DNA from: Dysidea avara
Taxonomy: Eukaryota > Porifera > Demospongiae > Dictyoceratida > Dysideidae
Direction: 5' to 3'
Length of the DNA stretch: 64,000 bases
NCBI RefSeq assembly: GCF_963678975.1
Contig: NC_089276.1
Span: forward strand, 22,117,059-22,181,058
This document shows, in pieces, positions 34,342 to 46,149 of this stretch. The position numbers and the translations under genes are program-made. The notes under the pieces are model-generated. The model made no database searches and was not told where the DNA came from. It worked only from the letters and a program-made list of their open reading frames with translations. The number at the start of each line of letters is the position of its first letter. Positions within the stretch are counted from its first letter, which is position 1.

Positions 34342-34962
34342 AATGCTAGTACTTTATTACATGAAGCAGCAGAAAATGGTCACACACAAGTAGCAGAACT
34401 ATTACTATCAAGTGGAGCTGATGTGAATTGTGTGGATAAGGTGAGCACTGAAAACAAAGTAGACAATTGTGACGTTACATTTGAGCAGTACTGTACTTTA
34501 CTGATCATATTATAGGATGGTTGTACTCCACTAAACAGAGCAATAATTCATGGTAATAAAAATGTAATGGAACTTTTACTATCAAGAGGAGCTGATGTGA
34601 ATAGTGTGGATAAGGTGAGCACTGAAAACAAAGTAGACAATTGTGACGTTACATTTGAGCAGTACTGTACTTTACTGATCATATTATAGGATGGTTGTAC
34701 TCCACTAAACAGAGCAATAATTCATGGTAATAAAAATGTAATGGAACTATTACTATCAAGTGGAGCTGATGTGAATTGTGTGGATAAGGTGAGCACTGAA
34801 AACAAAGTAGACAATTGTGACGTTACATTTGAGCAGTACTGTACTTTACTGATCATATTATAGGATGGTTGTACTCCACTAAACAGAGCAATAATTCATG
34901 GTAATAAAAATGTAATGGAACTTTTACTATCAAGAGGAGCTGATGTGAATAGTGTGGATAAG
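34342..34962 (+). CDS. Four tandemly duplicated ankyrin exons, exact 174-bp period
   Basis: Exons 34342-34440, 34516-34614, 34690-34788 and 34864-34962 are each 99 bp and phase 0. They are separated by three apparently identical 75-bp introns (GTGAGCACTGAAAACAAAGT ... ATCATATTATAG). Each encodes one 33-residue ankyrin repeat; exon 1 reads NASTLLHEAAENGHTQVAEL, exons 2-4 read DGCTPLNRAIIHGNKNVMEL. The tails alternate SSGADVNCVDK, SRGADVNSVDK, SSGADVNCVDK, SRGADVNSVDK, so exon 3 is a mosaic of the exon 2 head and exon 1 tail, as expected from unequal crossing-over inside exons. The last donor (GTGAGCACTTACTATAAAGT) returns to the older type. No terminal exon or stop was identified downstream. 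Confidence 0.92.
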
Positions 34963-35245
34963 GTGAGCACTTACTATAAAGTATGTAGTAGATTGCATAG
35001 TTTGTGCTGTGAAGCATTGGCACCTGCCCTACGTGCTGGTGTTACATTGTTAACTAAAATTCCTAAATTATTGGTTTGGAAATATACTATATATTAACCA
35101 TCAGAACCACTCATCTGCACGCAGTGTGATGTCAAATCTTTTACATTACATGATGAGCCTTTTAGTGCTTATGTACGGCCTTTACAGTATAGTGAAAGAA
35201 TGATTAGACAGGCCAACATGTAAGCTAAAGCAATTGCATATGTTA
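34963..35245 (+). other. Downstream of the ankyrin array, unassigned
   Basis: After the last donor the frame runs on for 45 codons to a TAA at 35095; this is probably intron read-through, although an alternative terminal exon cannot be excluded. No other feature is recognised. Confidence 0.35.
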
Positions 35246-35249
35246 TCTA

Positions 35250-36900
35250 AACCAAAAACAGCCAAGCTGTAAAAAAAGGGTGTGACCCCCAAAAAGGCCA
35301 GTGTGAAAAAGATGTGAAATCAAAGGTGGCGGTCAAGAAATGGCTGTGATGGTAGATTAATGTCAAAAAATTTAAAAACGACAATTCATGTGAATTTGCA
35401 TTGGAAGTTTCACTAGGATTCGGCACCAACTTCACCTGAATTGTCATTATTAAAATTTTGACATTAACCTACCATCACAGCCATTTCTTGGCTGCCACCT
35501 CTGATTTTACATCTTTTTTCACACTAGCCTTTTGAGGGGCTGCACCCTTTTTAACAGCTTGGCTGTTTTGATTTAGATATCACTTCTTTTTGTATTGCAA
35601 GCCACAAAGCCGGCCATAAACTGGCTTTGGTAACTTGTTTTTTTTTTCTCTTTACTACAGGAATTGTTGAACAAAAGAAGCAGTTGTGTGTATAGCTTTT
35701 GTCTGATTAAATATTTGTATAAATAAAATGAATAATCATCACATAGTGACTTCTGATCTGTAGCTGAAACTCTCATTATTTGTAGTTAAACTCTTTTCAG
35801 GGTGACTTTTCTAGCTGAACTCTCTACAGGGTGATTTGAAATGTCTCTACAGAGTGACCTAATCAAGCTGATCTCTCTACAGGGTGACTTGTTTCTAGCT
35901 GAACTCTCTACTAGCTGACTTGTTTCCAGCTGATCTTTCTACAGGGTGATTTGTTTGTAGCTTATCTCTCTATAGGATAACTTGTTTGTAGCTGATATCT
36001 CTACAGGGTGACTTGTTTCTAGCTGATATCTCTACAGGGTGATTTGTTGTAGCCGATCTCGATCTATACAGGTTACTTGTTACTAGCTAATCTCTCTTTA
36101 GGGCGACTGCTCTATTAGAGTATCTTGCACTTGCTACACCGAGTTGGATTTCGTCTTATAACTGGCTTTAAGTCTGATTCTTCTAAACTATTGAAGAGCC
36201 TTTCTAAGATGATTATTCCATCTGTACACTGATTTTAAAATCATTCCGCTGAGCGGTTTGTCTGGTAGGTGAGGCAAGTATTCGTTTTTTTTATTAGCTA
36301 ATCTTGATCGCGTAATTGTTACACACTGTTGGTTGTTTCGCTGTATCTTCATGGTCTTTAGCTTGATTTCTTTCAAAGCACAAAAGGTTTGAGGTTCAAT
36401 AATAAACCTATCCACGTACCGATTTTCAGCTTCTTTCCTTAAGCGGTTTACCCTGTAGGCATAACAACATATTGGTGTTATTTTTTGTGAATATCACTAA
36501 TAACTCCTTGACTGTTTATCGTATTCCAGCCAAACTTAGTATCAAGATGCACCGTTATACCCCCTTCTGTGTGCTAAATTTCAAGGCAATCAGATAATGC
36601 GCTCGTGCTTCATGGCAATTTTTGTAAGTGTGCAAAAAGACGAAGAAAGAAAAAAAACGAAGAAACTAAGCCAATTTTTGAAGTCTCATATCTTAGGAAT
36701 GCTTGAAGCGATTTTGCTGACATTTGGAGTGTGGAGTACTGACATTGGTGGGTGTGTCCACAGCAAAAATCGTCTTGTTTAGTAAAGGAAGCACAGAGCT
36801 ATGAATGCGTGAAAATCGCATTTTCTTCCTATCAATATATTTACTGTGTTGTGTGCCGGCTTCTTGGGCCGCACAACACACTACCGTGTGTCTTGATACC
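35250..36900 (+). repeat. Composite minisatellite repeat, copy I (short array)
   Basis: Modules in order: fold-back MITE family B (35250-35640); a short AT-rich link beginning CTCTTTACTACAGG; about eleven units of the 31-bp TAGCTGATCTCTCTACAGGG minisatellite (35760-36100); family Z unique module starting at GACTGCTCTATTAGAGTATC (36106) with CGGTTTGTCTGGTAGG and CGGTTTACCCTGTAGG phrases; and the terminal segment TGTGTGCCGGCTTCTTGGGC ... CCGTGTGTCTTGAT ending near 36897. The same module order is found at 39675-46106. No coding capacity is evident in any module. Confidence 0.8.
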
Positions 36901-36904
36901 TCAA

Positions 36905-37115
36905 GTATAAGGAAAAATTAAGAATTTAAGTTTGATTAGGAGATCATAAAAATAAAAAGTAGTGAAATAAGGGATGTCGTCTACACCTGAAGATATACTA
37001 GTAGACATTTAATCTAATATATCTTCAGATGTAGGCGACCTACCTTGTTTCAGTACTATTTTATTTCTATGATCCCTAATCGAACTTAAAATTCTTAATT
37101 TTTCCTCATACTTGT
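36905..37115. mobile_element. Palindromic MITE family A copy
   Basis: GGAAAAATTAAGAATTTAAG (36910) pairs with CTTAAAATTCTTAATTTTTC (to 37109). The inner core carries CACCTGAAGATATACTAGTA and its return. The centre is shortened relative to the 52950 copy. It lies directly after the end of composite copy I. Confidence 0.88.
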
Positions 37116-37129
37116 TTGTTTACTTTTTT

Positions 37130-37890
37130 GTAACATTATTATGACTGGTAAACCCAGGCATACTGCATTAGAATGGAAAGAATACCACCAGGCTTATTGT
37201 TTCATCTGAATGCATGCCCCAACTGTCAATTACTGAATTAGTAGAAGTGGTCATTACGCTTTGTTTTCAGCTATGTTTAGCCCATTGCACAGCGTTACAA
37301 ATGAAGACACTAGGAGAAGAACCTCTACAATCAACTCAATCACAACGGAACACTAGGACGATTCCTGTCAACGAAGCCTCATGCAGTGCTACTGTGAATT
37401 GACACCTTGTGCTGTCAGCAAAGATAAATAGGACACAAAGGAGGACACAGGTAAGTCCATGCGGTATGCCAAAAGCCACCAGTAGGGTTAAAGCAATGCT
37501 GAACAGTGAAAAAATCAAGCTGTAGCCTGAGCTGTTATTGAGTTACGCTTGTCTGAAGGCATTGGTCAGTCAATCAGTCAGTCAGTCAGTCAGTCAGTCA
37601 GTCAGTCAGTCAGTCAGTCAGTCAGTCAGTCAGTCAGTCAGTCAGTCAGTCAGTCAGTCAGTCAGTCAGTCAGTCAGCCAGTCAGCCAGTCAGTCAGAAA
37701 ATTCCACCAAAAAATTAAAATTTGTAGCAACTTATTGAATGTTTCAGGTTGTAATGAAGACACTTTGGGGCTTGATCAATACTTCCAAGATGCCATGAAG
37801 GTATTGTGAGGCTGGTTTTAGGGTGATATTTTTGGCCAGAATAGCTGAAACCTTCGTGATCCCTATTATACAGTACTATTATATGGTATG
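37130..37890. repeat. Repeat family X copy with (CAGT)n
   Basis: Family X phrases flank a CAGT microsatellite of about 31 units (37567-37696). Frames reading SVSQSVSQ across it are artefacts of the 4-bp period. The segment 37200-37400 contains a 62-codon frame that also exists, broken, in the copies at 31351 and 38510. Confidence 0.85.
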
Positions 37891-38054
37891 ATAACACATA
37901 GTAAGGTACAAACTACAGGTGGCATACATAGCTACTGCAAGAACTAAGTTAACAAACAGGCATGTACACATTTGGGTTCCCAGGGGCCGACAATGTTATG
38001 CATCTTCTCTTTCATCTTTTCTACTTGCTTAAATTGTAAAGATAATAAACCCTG

Positions 38055-38295
38055 TACATACAAGCATCAGGAAAATTAGAAATAAGTAGGAATCATAAAA
38101 ATAAAAAAGTATCGAAACAAGGGAGCTCATATACGTACACCTCCAGTTATACTAGTGGACGTTTTAATTCCTATACTTCAGTCATACACTGTATACAGAG
38201 TAAAGCCATGACTTGAGTATAACTGCATATGTAGATGATCTCCCTGTTTCAGTACTTTTTATTCTATGATTCCTATTCAAAGATAAAATTCTATT
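38055..38295. mobile_element. Palindromic MITE family A copy
   Basis: AGTAGGAATCATAAAAATAA (38086) pairs with a return ending TTTTTATTCTATGATTCCTA. The core has CACCTCCAGTTATACTAGTG and GACGTTTTAATTCCTATACTTCAG-like inner parts. Arms are more diverged than in the 28190 copy. Confidence 0.85.
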
Positions 38296-38339
38296 TTTCT
38301 TACACTTGTTTGTTTACTTGTTTGTAATTTATGACTGGT

Positions 38340-39230
38340 GAACTAACAGTAAACACATACCACACCAAAGTAAAGAATGGTGCCCACCAGACAGAACATC
38401 CACCCCAATTATCTATGACTGAAATGCAAATTCCTACTTTACAATGTTACAAATGAAGAACAGTACAAGAAGTGACCCTGCGATCAATCCAATCACTACA
38501 GAAATTATGCATGCCTCAACTATCAATTGCGAAGTTGTCATTTTGCTTCAGTTCCAGCTGCTGTATGTTCCACCTGTGAAACAGTGTTACAAATGAAGAG
38601 CAGCACAAGAAGTGCCTCTGCAGTCAATCCAGTCATACTACAAAAAATAAACCACTGAAGCAATGCCATGAGTTATCACTGAAGCCATGCCACGAGTTAC
38701 CACTTAGTAGTGGAGAACGAGATGGGACACAAAAGAGGACAAAGGTACTGTAGGTCCATGATATGTGCATTGTAGCTGCTGTGGTTGGTGAAAAGCAGGT
38801 CTTGGTCCAAAGCGATGTCAAACAATGAAGAAATCAAGCTGTAGTCTTATATCCATGTTTAAATTATGCTTAGCTGGAGGCACCAGTCAGTCAATCAGTT
38901 AGTTAGCAGAAAATTTTGTAATGAAATTTTCATAGATACTTTTTGGAAAGGTTTGGGGTTGCTCTGAATACATTTATGGGCTTGGTTATATCTAGCCAAT
39001 ACTGCCAAACTGTTGTGGAGGAAAAGTACTGTTTGGAGGCTTGTTTTTGGATCATATTCTTTAGAAAGAAACTCCTAACCTCCACATTTCCTTCCATATG
39101 GGATGATAGTAGAGATCATGAAGGTTCAGGCTTTTCTGGCCAGAAATATCACCTAAAACCAGTCTTACTTTTCCTTCATACCAGTTTGGCAGTAAAGCTA
39201 AAAAGTACCTACAGAGTGATCTCAAACCCT
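38340..39230. repeat. Repeat family X copy, followed by an inverted partial copy
   Basis: Carries AGTAAAGAATGGTGCCCACC, GAAGAGCAGCACAAGAAGTG, GGACAAAGGTACTGTAGGTC, TTAGCTGGAGGCACCAGTCA and GGTTATATCTAGCCAATACTG. An internal duplication of the AAATGAAGARCAGYACAAGA segment occurs at 38451 and 38591. From 39262 to about 39420 the GACT repeat and the AACATAACTCGACTATGG segment are in inverse orientation. Confidence 0.78.
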
Positions 39231-39674
39231 TCCAACAAGTTTCTATTGAATTATTATTATTGAACTGCTGACTGACTGACTGATTGGCTGACTAACTGAC
39301 TGATGCCTCTAGCCAAACATAACTCGACTATGGTTAAGGTTACGACCTTGACTTCTTCACTGTTCACAGCCCAAGATGTGGACTTACCTCTGTTTTCCTA
39401 TTTTTTCTCTGCTAATGTTTACTTTTTGGTATTGATTTGTGTAATGGCTTACTTTCATAGCTGGCCATCATGAAATTGTCTATAGTTTCCCTATAGAGCA
39501 TTTTCAGCATTGCCAAGATTCACCTACGCATCTGTCATATTGGTGCATCACTGATGCACTGTGTAGTAGTTCGCATATAATATAGTGTTTACAGTTTTCT
39601 TCTGGTGATGAAGAGCAGTCAGGCTTGAAGTGGAGTTATATTTCTAGCAGAAAAGGTGGGGAGTCATTCAACAA

Positions 39675-42600
39675 GAATCTTGATGGAATTTCTCATAGGT
39701 TAATGGTTACATTTTAATAACAACAATTCGGGTGAATTTGGTGCCAAGACCAAGCGGCACAAAATTCACCTGAATTGCCGTTATTAAAATGTAACCATTA
39801 ACCTACCATCACAGCCATTTCTTGGCCGCCACCTTGGATTTCACATCTTTTTTCACCATGGCCTTTTTGGGGGCCGCACCTTTTTTTACAGCTTGGCTGT
39901 TTTTGATTAGATATCACTTCTTTTTGTATTTGTATACTGCAAAGCCGGCCTATGGCTGGCTTTGGGGCTTTTTTAACCCATGTGTTTTTTTCTTTACTAC
40001 AGGAAGAAGAAAAGAACTTAAAGAAGAATTTTAGTACTTCAATTATTTTTGATTTTATTAGTAATTATACAAATTATATACATATATTTATTACATGCCC
40101 ATTATTCCCCACAGGATATTTTTTAGCAGCTGATCTCTCTACTGGGTGACTTGAAATGTAGCTGAACTATATACAGGATGGTTTCTTTGTAGCTGAACTC
40201 TCTACAAGGTAACCTCTTCTAGCTGGTCTCTCTACAGGGTATTTTGTTTCTAGCTGAACTCTCTACAGGTGATTTGTTTGCAGCTAAACTCTCTACATGG
40301 TGGTGTCTTTGTAGCCGAACTCTCTACATGATGGTTTCTTTGTAGCTGAACTCTCTATAAGGTGACTTCGTCTAGCTGAACTCTCTACAGGGTGATTTTT
40401 TGTAGCTGAACTCTCTGCAGGGTGATTTGTTTGCAGCTGAACTGTCTACATGATGGTTTCTTTGTAGCTGAACTCTCTACAAGGTGACTTTGTCCAGCTG
40501 ATCTCTCTACGGGGTGATTTGTTTCTAGCTGAACTCTCTACAGGTGATTTTTTGCAGCTAAACTCTCTAAATGGTGGTTTCTTTGTAGCTGAACTCCCTA
40601 CATGATGGTTTCTTTGTAGCTGAACTCTCTACAAGGTAACTTCTTCTCTATAGGGTGATTTGTTGTAGTCGAATTCTCTACAAGGTGGTTTGTATGAGGC
40701 TGGACTCTCTACATGGCGGTTTCTTTGTAGCTGAACTCTCTACAGAGTGATTTGTTTGCAGCTGAACTCTCTACATGATGGTTTCTTTGTAACTGAACAC
40801 TCTACAAGGTGACTTCTTCTAGCTGATCTTTCTACAGTGTGAATTGTTGTAGCTGAACTATCTACAAGGTAACTTCTTCTAGCTGATCTCTATATAGGGT
40901 GATTTGATTGTAGTTGAATTCTGTACAGGTGGTTTCTTTGTAGCTGAACTCTGTACATGATGGTTTCTTTGTAGCTGAACTCTTTACAAGGTGACTTCTT
41001 CTAGCTGAACTCTCTATGGGATAATTTCTTTGTAGCTGAACTCTCTATATGATGGTTTCTTTGTAACTGAACTCTCTACAAGGTAACTTTTTCTAGCTGA
41101 TCTTTCTACTGGGTGATTTGTTTGCAGCTGAACTCTCTACATGGTGGTTTCTTTGTTGCTGAACTCTCTACAAGGTGAATTCTTCTACCTGATCTCTCTA
41201 CAGGGTAATTTGTTTGTAACTGAACTCTGTACAAGTGCGTTTTTGTGGGTGATCTCACTGCAGGTTGATTTGTTTGTAGCTGAACTCACTAAAGGGTGAT
41301 TTTGCTTGTAGCTGAACTCCTTGCATTGTATCTAGTTTCTAGCTGATCTCTCTACAAGGTGATTTGTTTGTAGCTGATCTCTCTACAAGTTGATTTGTGT
41401 GTAGCTGATCTCTCTGTAGGTTGATTAATTTGCAGCCGATCTCTCTACAAGGTAATTTGTTTGTAGCTGAACTGTCTATAAAGTGATTTATTTGTAGCTG
41501 ATCTCTCTGCAGGTTGATTTGTTTTAGCTGAACTCTCTACAGGGTGATTTACTTGTAGCTGAACTCCTTACATTGTGTCTAGTTTCTAGCTGATCTCTCT
41601 ACAGGGTGATTTGTTTGTAGCTGATCTCTCTACAAGTTGATTTGTGTGTAGCTGATCTTTCTACAGGTTGATTTGTTTGTAGCCGATCTCTCTACAGGGT
41701 AATTTGTTTGTAGTTGAACTCTGTACAAGGTGATTTGTTTCTAGCTTATCTCTCTACAGGTTGATTTGTGTGTAACTGATCTCTCTACAAGCTGATTTGT
41801 TTGTAGCTGATCTCTCTACAAGTTGATTTGTGTGTAGCTGATCTTTCTACAGGTTGATTTGTTTGTAGCCGATCTCTCTACAGGGTAATTTGTTTGTAGC
41901 TGAACTCTGTACAAGGTGATTTGTTTCTAGCTTATCTCTCTACAGGTTGATTTGTGTGTAACTGATCTCTCTACAAGCTGATTTGTTTGTAGCTGATCTC
42001 TCTACTAGTTGATTTGTGTGTAGCTGATCTTTCTGCAGGTTGATTTGTTTGTAGCCGATCTCTCTACAGGGTAATTTGTTTGTAGCTGAACTCTGTACAA
42101 GGTGCTTTTTTGTAGGTGATCTCACTGCAGGTTGATTTGTTTGTAGCTGAACTCACTCAAGGGTGATTTGCTTGTAGCTGAACTCCTTACATTGTGTCTA
42201 GTTTCTAGCTGATCTCTCTACAGGGTGATTTGTTTGTAGCTGAACTCTCTATAAGGTGATTTGTTTGCAGCTGAACTCTCTACATGGTGGTTTCTTTGTT
42301 GCTGAACTCTCTACAGGGTGTTTTGCTTGTAGCTGAACTCTCTACAGGGTGATTTGTTTCTAGCTTATCTCTCTACAGGTTGATTTGTGTGTAACTGATC
42401 TCTCTACAAGCTGATTTGTTTGTAGCTGAATTCTCTGCAAAGTGTTTTGTTTGTAGCTGACCTCTCTTCAGGGTGATTTGTTTCTAGCTGATCTCTCTAC
42501 GGGGTGATTTTTTTGTAGCTGACCTCTCTTCAGGGTGATTTGTTTGTAGCTGAACTCTGTACAAGGTGATTTGTTTCTAGCTTATCTCTCTACAGGTTGA

Positions 42601-45600
42601 TTTGTGTGTAACTGATCTCTCTACAAGCTGATTTGTTTGTAGCTGATCTCTCTACAAGTTGATTTGTGTGTAGCTGATCTTTCTACAGGTTGATTTGTTT
42701 GTAGCCGATCTCTCTACAGGGTAATTTGTTTGTAGCTGAACTCTGTACAAGGTGATTTGTTTCTAGCTTATCTCTCTACAGGTTGATTTGTGTGTAACTG
42801 ATCTCTCTACAAGCTGATTTGTTTGTAGCTGATCTCTCTACAAGTTGATTTGTGTGTAGCTGATCTTTCTGCAGGTTGATTTGTTTGTAGCCGATCTCTC
42901 TACAGGGTAATTTGTTTGTAGCTGAACTCTGTACAAGGTGCTTTTTTGTAGGTGATCTCACTGCAGGTTGATTTGTTTGTAGCTGAACTCACTCAAGGGT
43001 GATTTGCTTGTAGCTGAACTCCTTACATTGTGTCTAGTTTCTAGCTGATCTCTCTACAGGGTGATTTGTTTGTAGCTGAACTCTCTATAAGGTGATTTGT
43101 TTGCAGCTGAACTCTCTACATGGTGGTTTCTTTGTTGCTGAACTCTCTACAGGGTGATTTGTTTCTAGCTTATCTCTCTACAGGTTGATTTGTGTGTAAC
43201 TGATCTCTCTACAATCTGATTTGTTTGTAGCTGAATTCTCTGCAAAGTGTTTTGTTTGTAGCTGACCTCTCTTCAGGGTGATTTGTTTCTAGCTGATCTC
43301 TCTACGGGGTGATTTTTTTGTAGCTGACCTCTCTTCAGGGTGATTTGTTTCTAGCTGATCTCTCTACAGGGTGATTTTTTGTAGCTGAACTCTCTTCAGG
43401 GTGATTTGTTTCTAGCTGATTGCTCTGCAGGTTGATTTGCTTGTAGATGAACTCTCTACAGGGTAACTTGCTTGTAGCTGAACTCCTTACTTTGTGTCTA
43501 GTTTGTAGCTGATCTCTCTACAGGGTGATTTGTTTGTAGCTGAACTCCTTACATTGTGTGTAGTTTCTAGCTGATCTCTCTACAGGGTGATTTGTTTGTA
43601 GCTGATCTCTATACAAGTTGATTTGTGTGTAGCTGATCTCTCTGCAGGGTGATTTGTTTGTAGCCGATCTCTCTACAGGTAATTTGTTTGTAGCTGAACT
43701 ATCTATAAGGTGATTTGTATGTAGCTAATCTCTCTGCAGATTGATTTGTTTTAGCTGAACTCTGATTTGTTTTTAGCTTATCTCTGTACAGGTTGATTTG
43801 TGTGTAACTGATCTCTCTACAAGCTGATTTGTTTGTAGCTGATCACTCTGCAGGTTGATTTGTTTCTAGATGATCTCTCTACAGGTTTATTTGTTTGTTG
43901 CTGATCGCTCTAAAGGTTGATTTGTTTGTAGCTGAACTCTCTGCAAAATGTTTTGCTTGTAGTTGATCTCTCTACAAGTTGAATTGTGTGTAGCTGATCT
44001 CTCTGCAGGTTGATTTGTTTGTAGCCGATCTCTCTACAAGGTAATTTGTTTGTAGCTGAACTGTCTAAAAGGTGATTTGTTTGTAGCAGATCTCTCTGCA
44101 GGTTGATTTGTTTTAGCTGAACTCTCTACAGGGTGATATATTTGTAGCTGAACTCCTTACATTGTGTGTAGTTTCTAGCTGATCTCTCTACAGGGTGATT
44201 TGTTTGTAGCTGATCTCTCTACAAGTTGATTTGTGTGTAGCTGATCTCTCTGCAGGTTGATTTGTTTGTAGCCGATCTCTCTATAGGGTAATTTGTTTGT
44301 AGCTGAACTCTCTATAAGGTGATTTGTTTGTAGTTGATCTCTCTACAAGGCAATTTGTTTGTAGCTGAACTGTCTATAAGGTGATTTGTTTGTAGTTGAT
44401 TTCTCTGCAGGTTGATTTGTTTTAGCTGAACTCTCTACAGGGTGATTTGTTTGTAGCTGAACTCCTTACATTGTGTGTAGTTTCTAGCTGATCTCCCTAC
44501 AGGGTGATTTGTTTGTAGCTGATCTCTCTACAAGTTGATTTGTGTGTAGCTGATCTCTCTGCAGGTTGATTTGTTTGTAGCCGATCTCTCTACAGGTAAT
44601 CTGTTTGTAGCTGAACTCTCTATAAGGTGATTTGTTTGTAGCTGATCTCTCTGCAGGTTGATTTGTTTTAGCTGAACTCTCTACAGGGTGATTGCTTGTA
44701 GCTGAACTCCTTACATTGTGTCTAGTTTCTAGCTGATGTTTCTACAGGGTGATTTTTTGTAGCTGAACTCTCTACAGGATGATTTGTTTCTAGCTTATCT
44801 CTCTACAGGTAGATTTGTGTTGATTTGTTCATTGCTGATCGCTCTAAAGGTTGATTTGTTGCAGCTGAACACCCTGCAAAGTGTTTTGTTTGTAGCTGAT
44901 CGCTCTAAAGGGTAACTTGTTTGTAGCTGAACTCTCTCCACAGTGACTTGTGTGTAGCTGAATTCTGTGTAACTGAATTCTCTAGAGAGTGACTTAATTG
45001 TAGCTGAATTCAGTTTCTCTACACAGTGCATGACTTGTTTATAGCTGAACTTTCTTCAGTGTGACTTGTAATGTTCTGAATCTCTATAGTGATATATTTG
45101 CTTAACTCTCCACATGGTGACTGTCTTCTTGCTGAACTGTCTATAAGATTAACTGTTTGCAGCTGAACTCCCTACAGAATAACTTGTGATGTAATAAAAT
45201 TCTATAATGGAGTAAATAAATTAGCCGAATGCTCTATTAGGGTGACTGTTCTATTAGAGTATCTCGATCTCGCATTTGCTACACAGAGTTGGCTTTCGAA
45301 TCATAACTCAGTGGTTTGCAATCCGATTCTTCTGTACTACTGCAAGGACTTTCTATGAAGATTATTCCAGCTATACACCGATTTTCAGCTCATTGCTCTA
45401 AGCGGTTTGCCTAGTAGGCGTGAAAACTAATACTTTTTTATTCATAAAAATCGATCGCGTAATTGTAACACAGGTTGGGTTTTGTGTCATATCTCCGTGG
45501 TCTTTATCTCGATTCATTTCAAACCACCAAAAGGCACTCCTACGATGGTTACTCCATCTACATAGCAATTTTCAACTCATTCCATGAAGCGGTTTACCCT

Positions 45601-46106
45601 GTAGGCGTGACAACAAATCGATCTTGTTTTACGCGAATAATCGGTCATAACTCCTGAACCATTCATCGGATTTGTACCAAATTTGATGCTAGGATTCGCC
45701 GTTGGACTCCCTTTCTGTGTGCCAAATTTCAAGGCGATCGGAGTACGCGTTTGCTTGTTATAGCAATTTTTGCAAGTGTGCGAAAAGACGAAGAAGAAGA
45801 AGAAAAAAAACGAAGAAAAAAAAACGAAACTTTGGCAGCTCGTATCTCGGAAATGACTGGAGCGATTTCCTTCAAATTTGGACTGTAGACTCCCTTGGCT
45901 GGCGGGCAACTGTGTAGCAAATTTGGTGCCAATCAGTTAAGTGATCACCGAGATACAAAGGTGTGAAAATGACGTTTTCTTCCTGTCAATATACTCACGG
46001 TGTGGCGTGCCGGCTTCTTGGGCCGCACGACACACTATCGTGTGTCTTGATCACGGTGTGGCGTGCCGGATTCTTGGGCCGCACGACACACTACCGTGTG
46101 TCTTGA
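39675..46106 (+). repeat. Composite minisatellite repeat, copy II (long array)
   Basis: Same module order as copy I: family B fold-back (39675-39985), CTTTACTACAGGAAG link (39996-40120), 31-bp minisatellite (40125-45215), family Z module from GGTGACTGTTCTATTAGAGT (45241) to the A-rich AAGAAGAAGAAGAAAAAAAA tract (45786), and the terminal segment GGTGTGGCGTGCCGGCTTCT ... GTGTGTCTTGAT (46000-46050), which is tandemly duplicated (46054-46106). Copies I and II differ mainly in array length. Confidence 0.82.
40125..45215. repeat. 31-bp minisatellite array, about 160 units
   Basis: The unit combines GTAGCTGAACTCTCTACAGG with GTGATTTGTTT; variants swap GAACTC for GATCTC and GGGTGATTT for AGTTGATTT. 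A higher-order repeat of about 836 bp (27 units) is present: the block around 41940 recurs almost unchanged at 42776, and the tract CTCCTTACATTGTGTCTAG is a marker of higher-order boundaries (41320, 41567, 42182, 43019, 44706). The 5' part (40125-41200) uses GATGGTTTCTTTGTAGC variants. Minus-strand frames here are period artefacts. Confidence 0.95.
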
Positions 46107-46149
46107 TGCTTGGTACTCCTGACAAACTTCATTACTCTTTGTGCTATTT

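Noticed and set aside
37538..37809. Frames encoding SVSQSVSQ repeats
   Set aside because: A 4-bp CAGT repeat gives a 4-residue period in every frame; the repeat belongs to family X.
41940..42961. Two identical 61-residue minus-strand frames as paralogous genes
   Set aside because: They lie in the 31-bp minisatellite and reflect its 836-bp higher-order unit.
45577..45932. Lysine- or phenylalanine-rich frames near the GAAGAAGAA tract
   Set aside because: They come from the A-rich part of repeat family Z, which recurs without a conserved frame.
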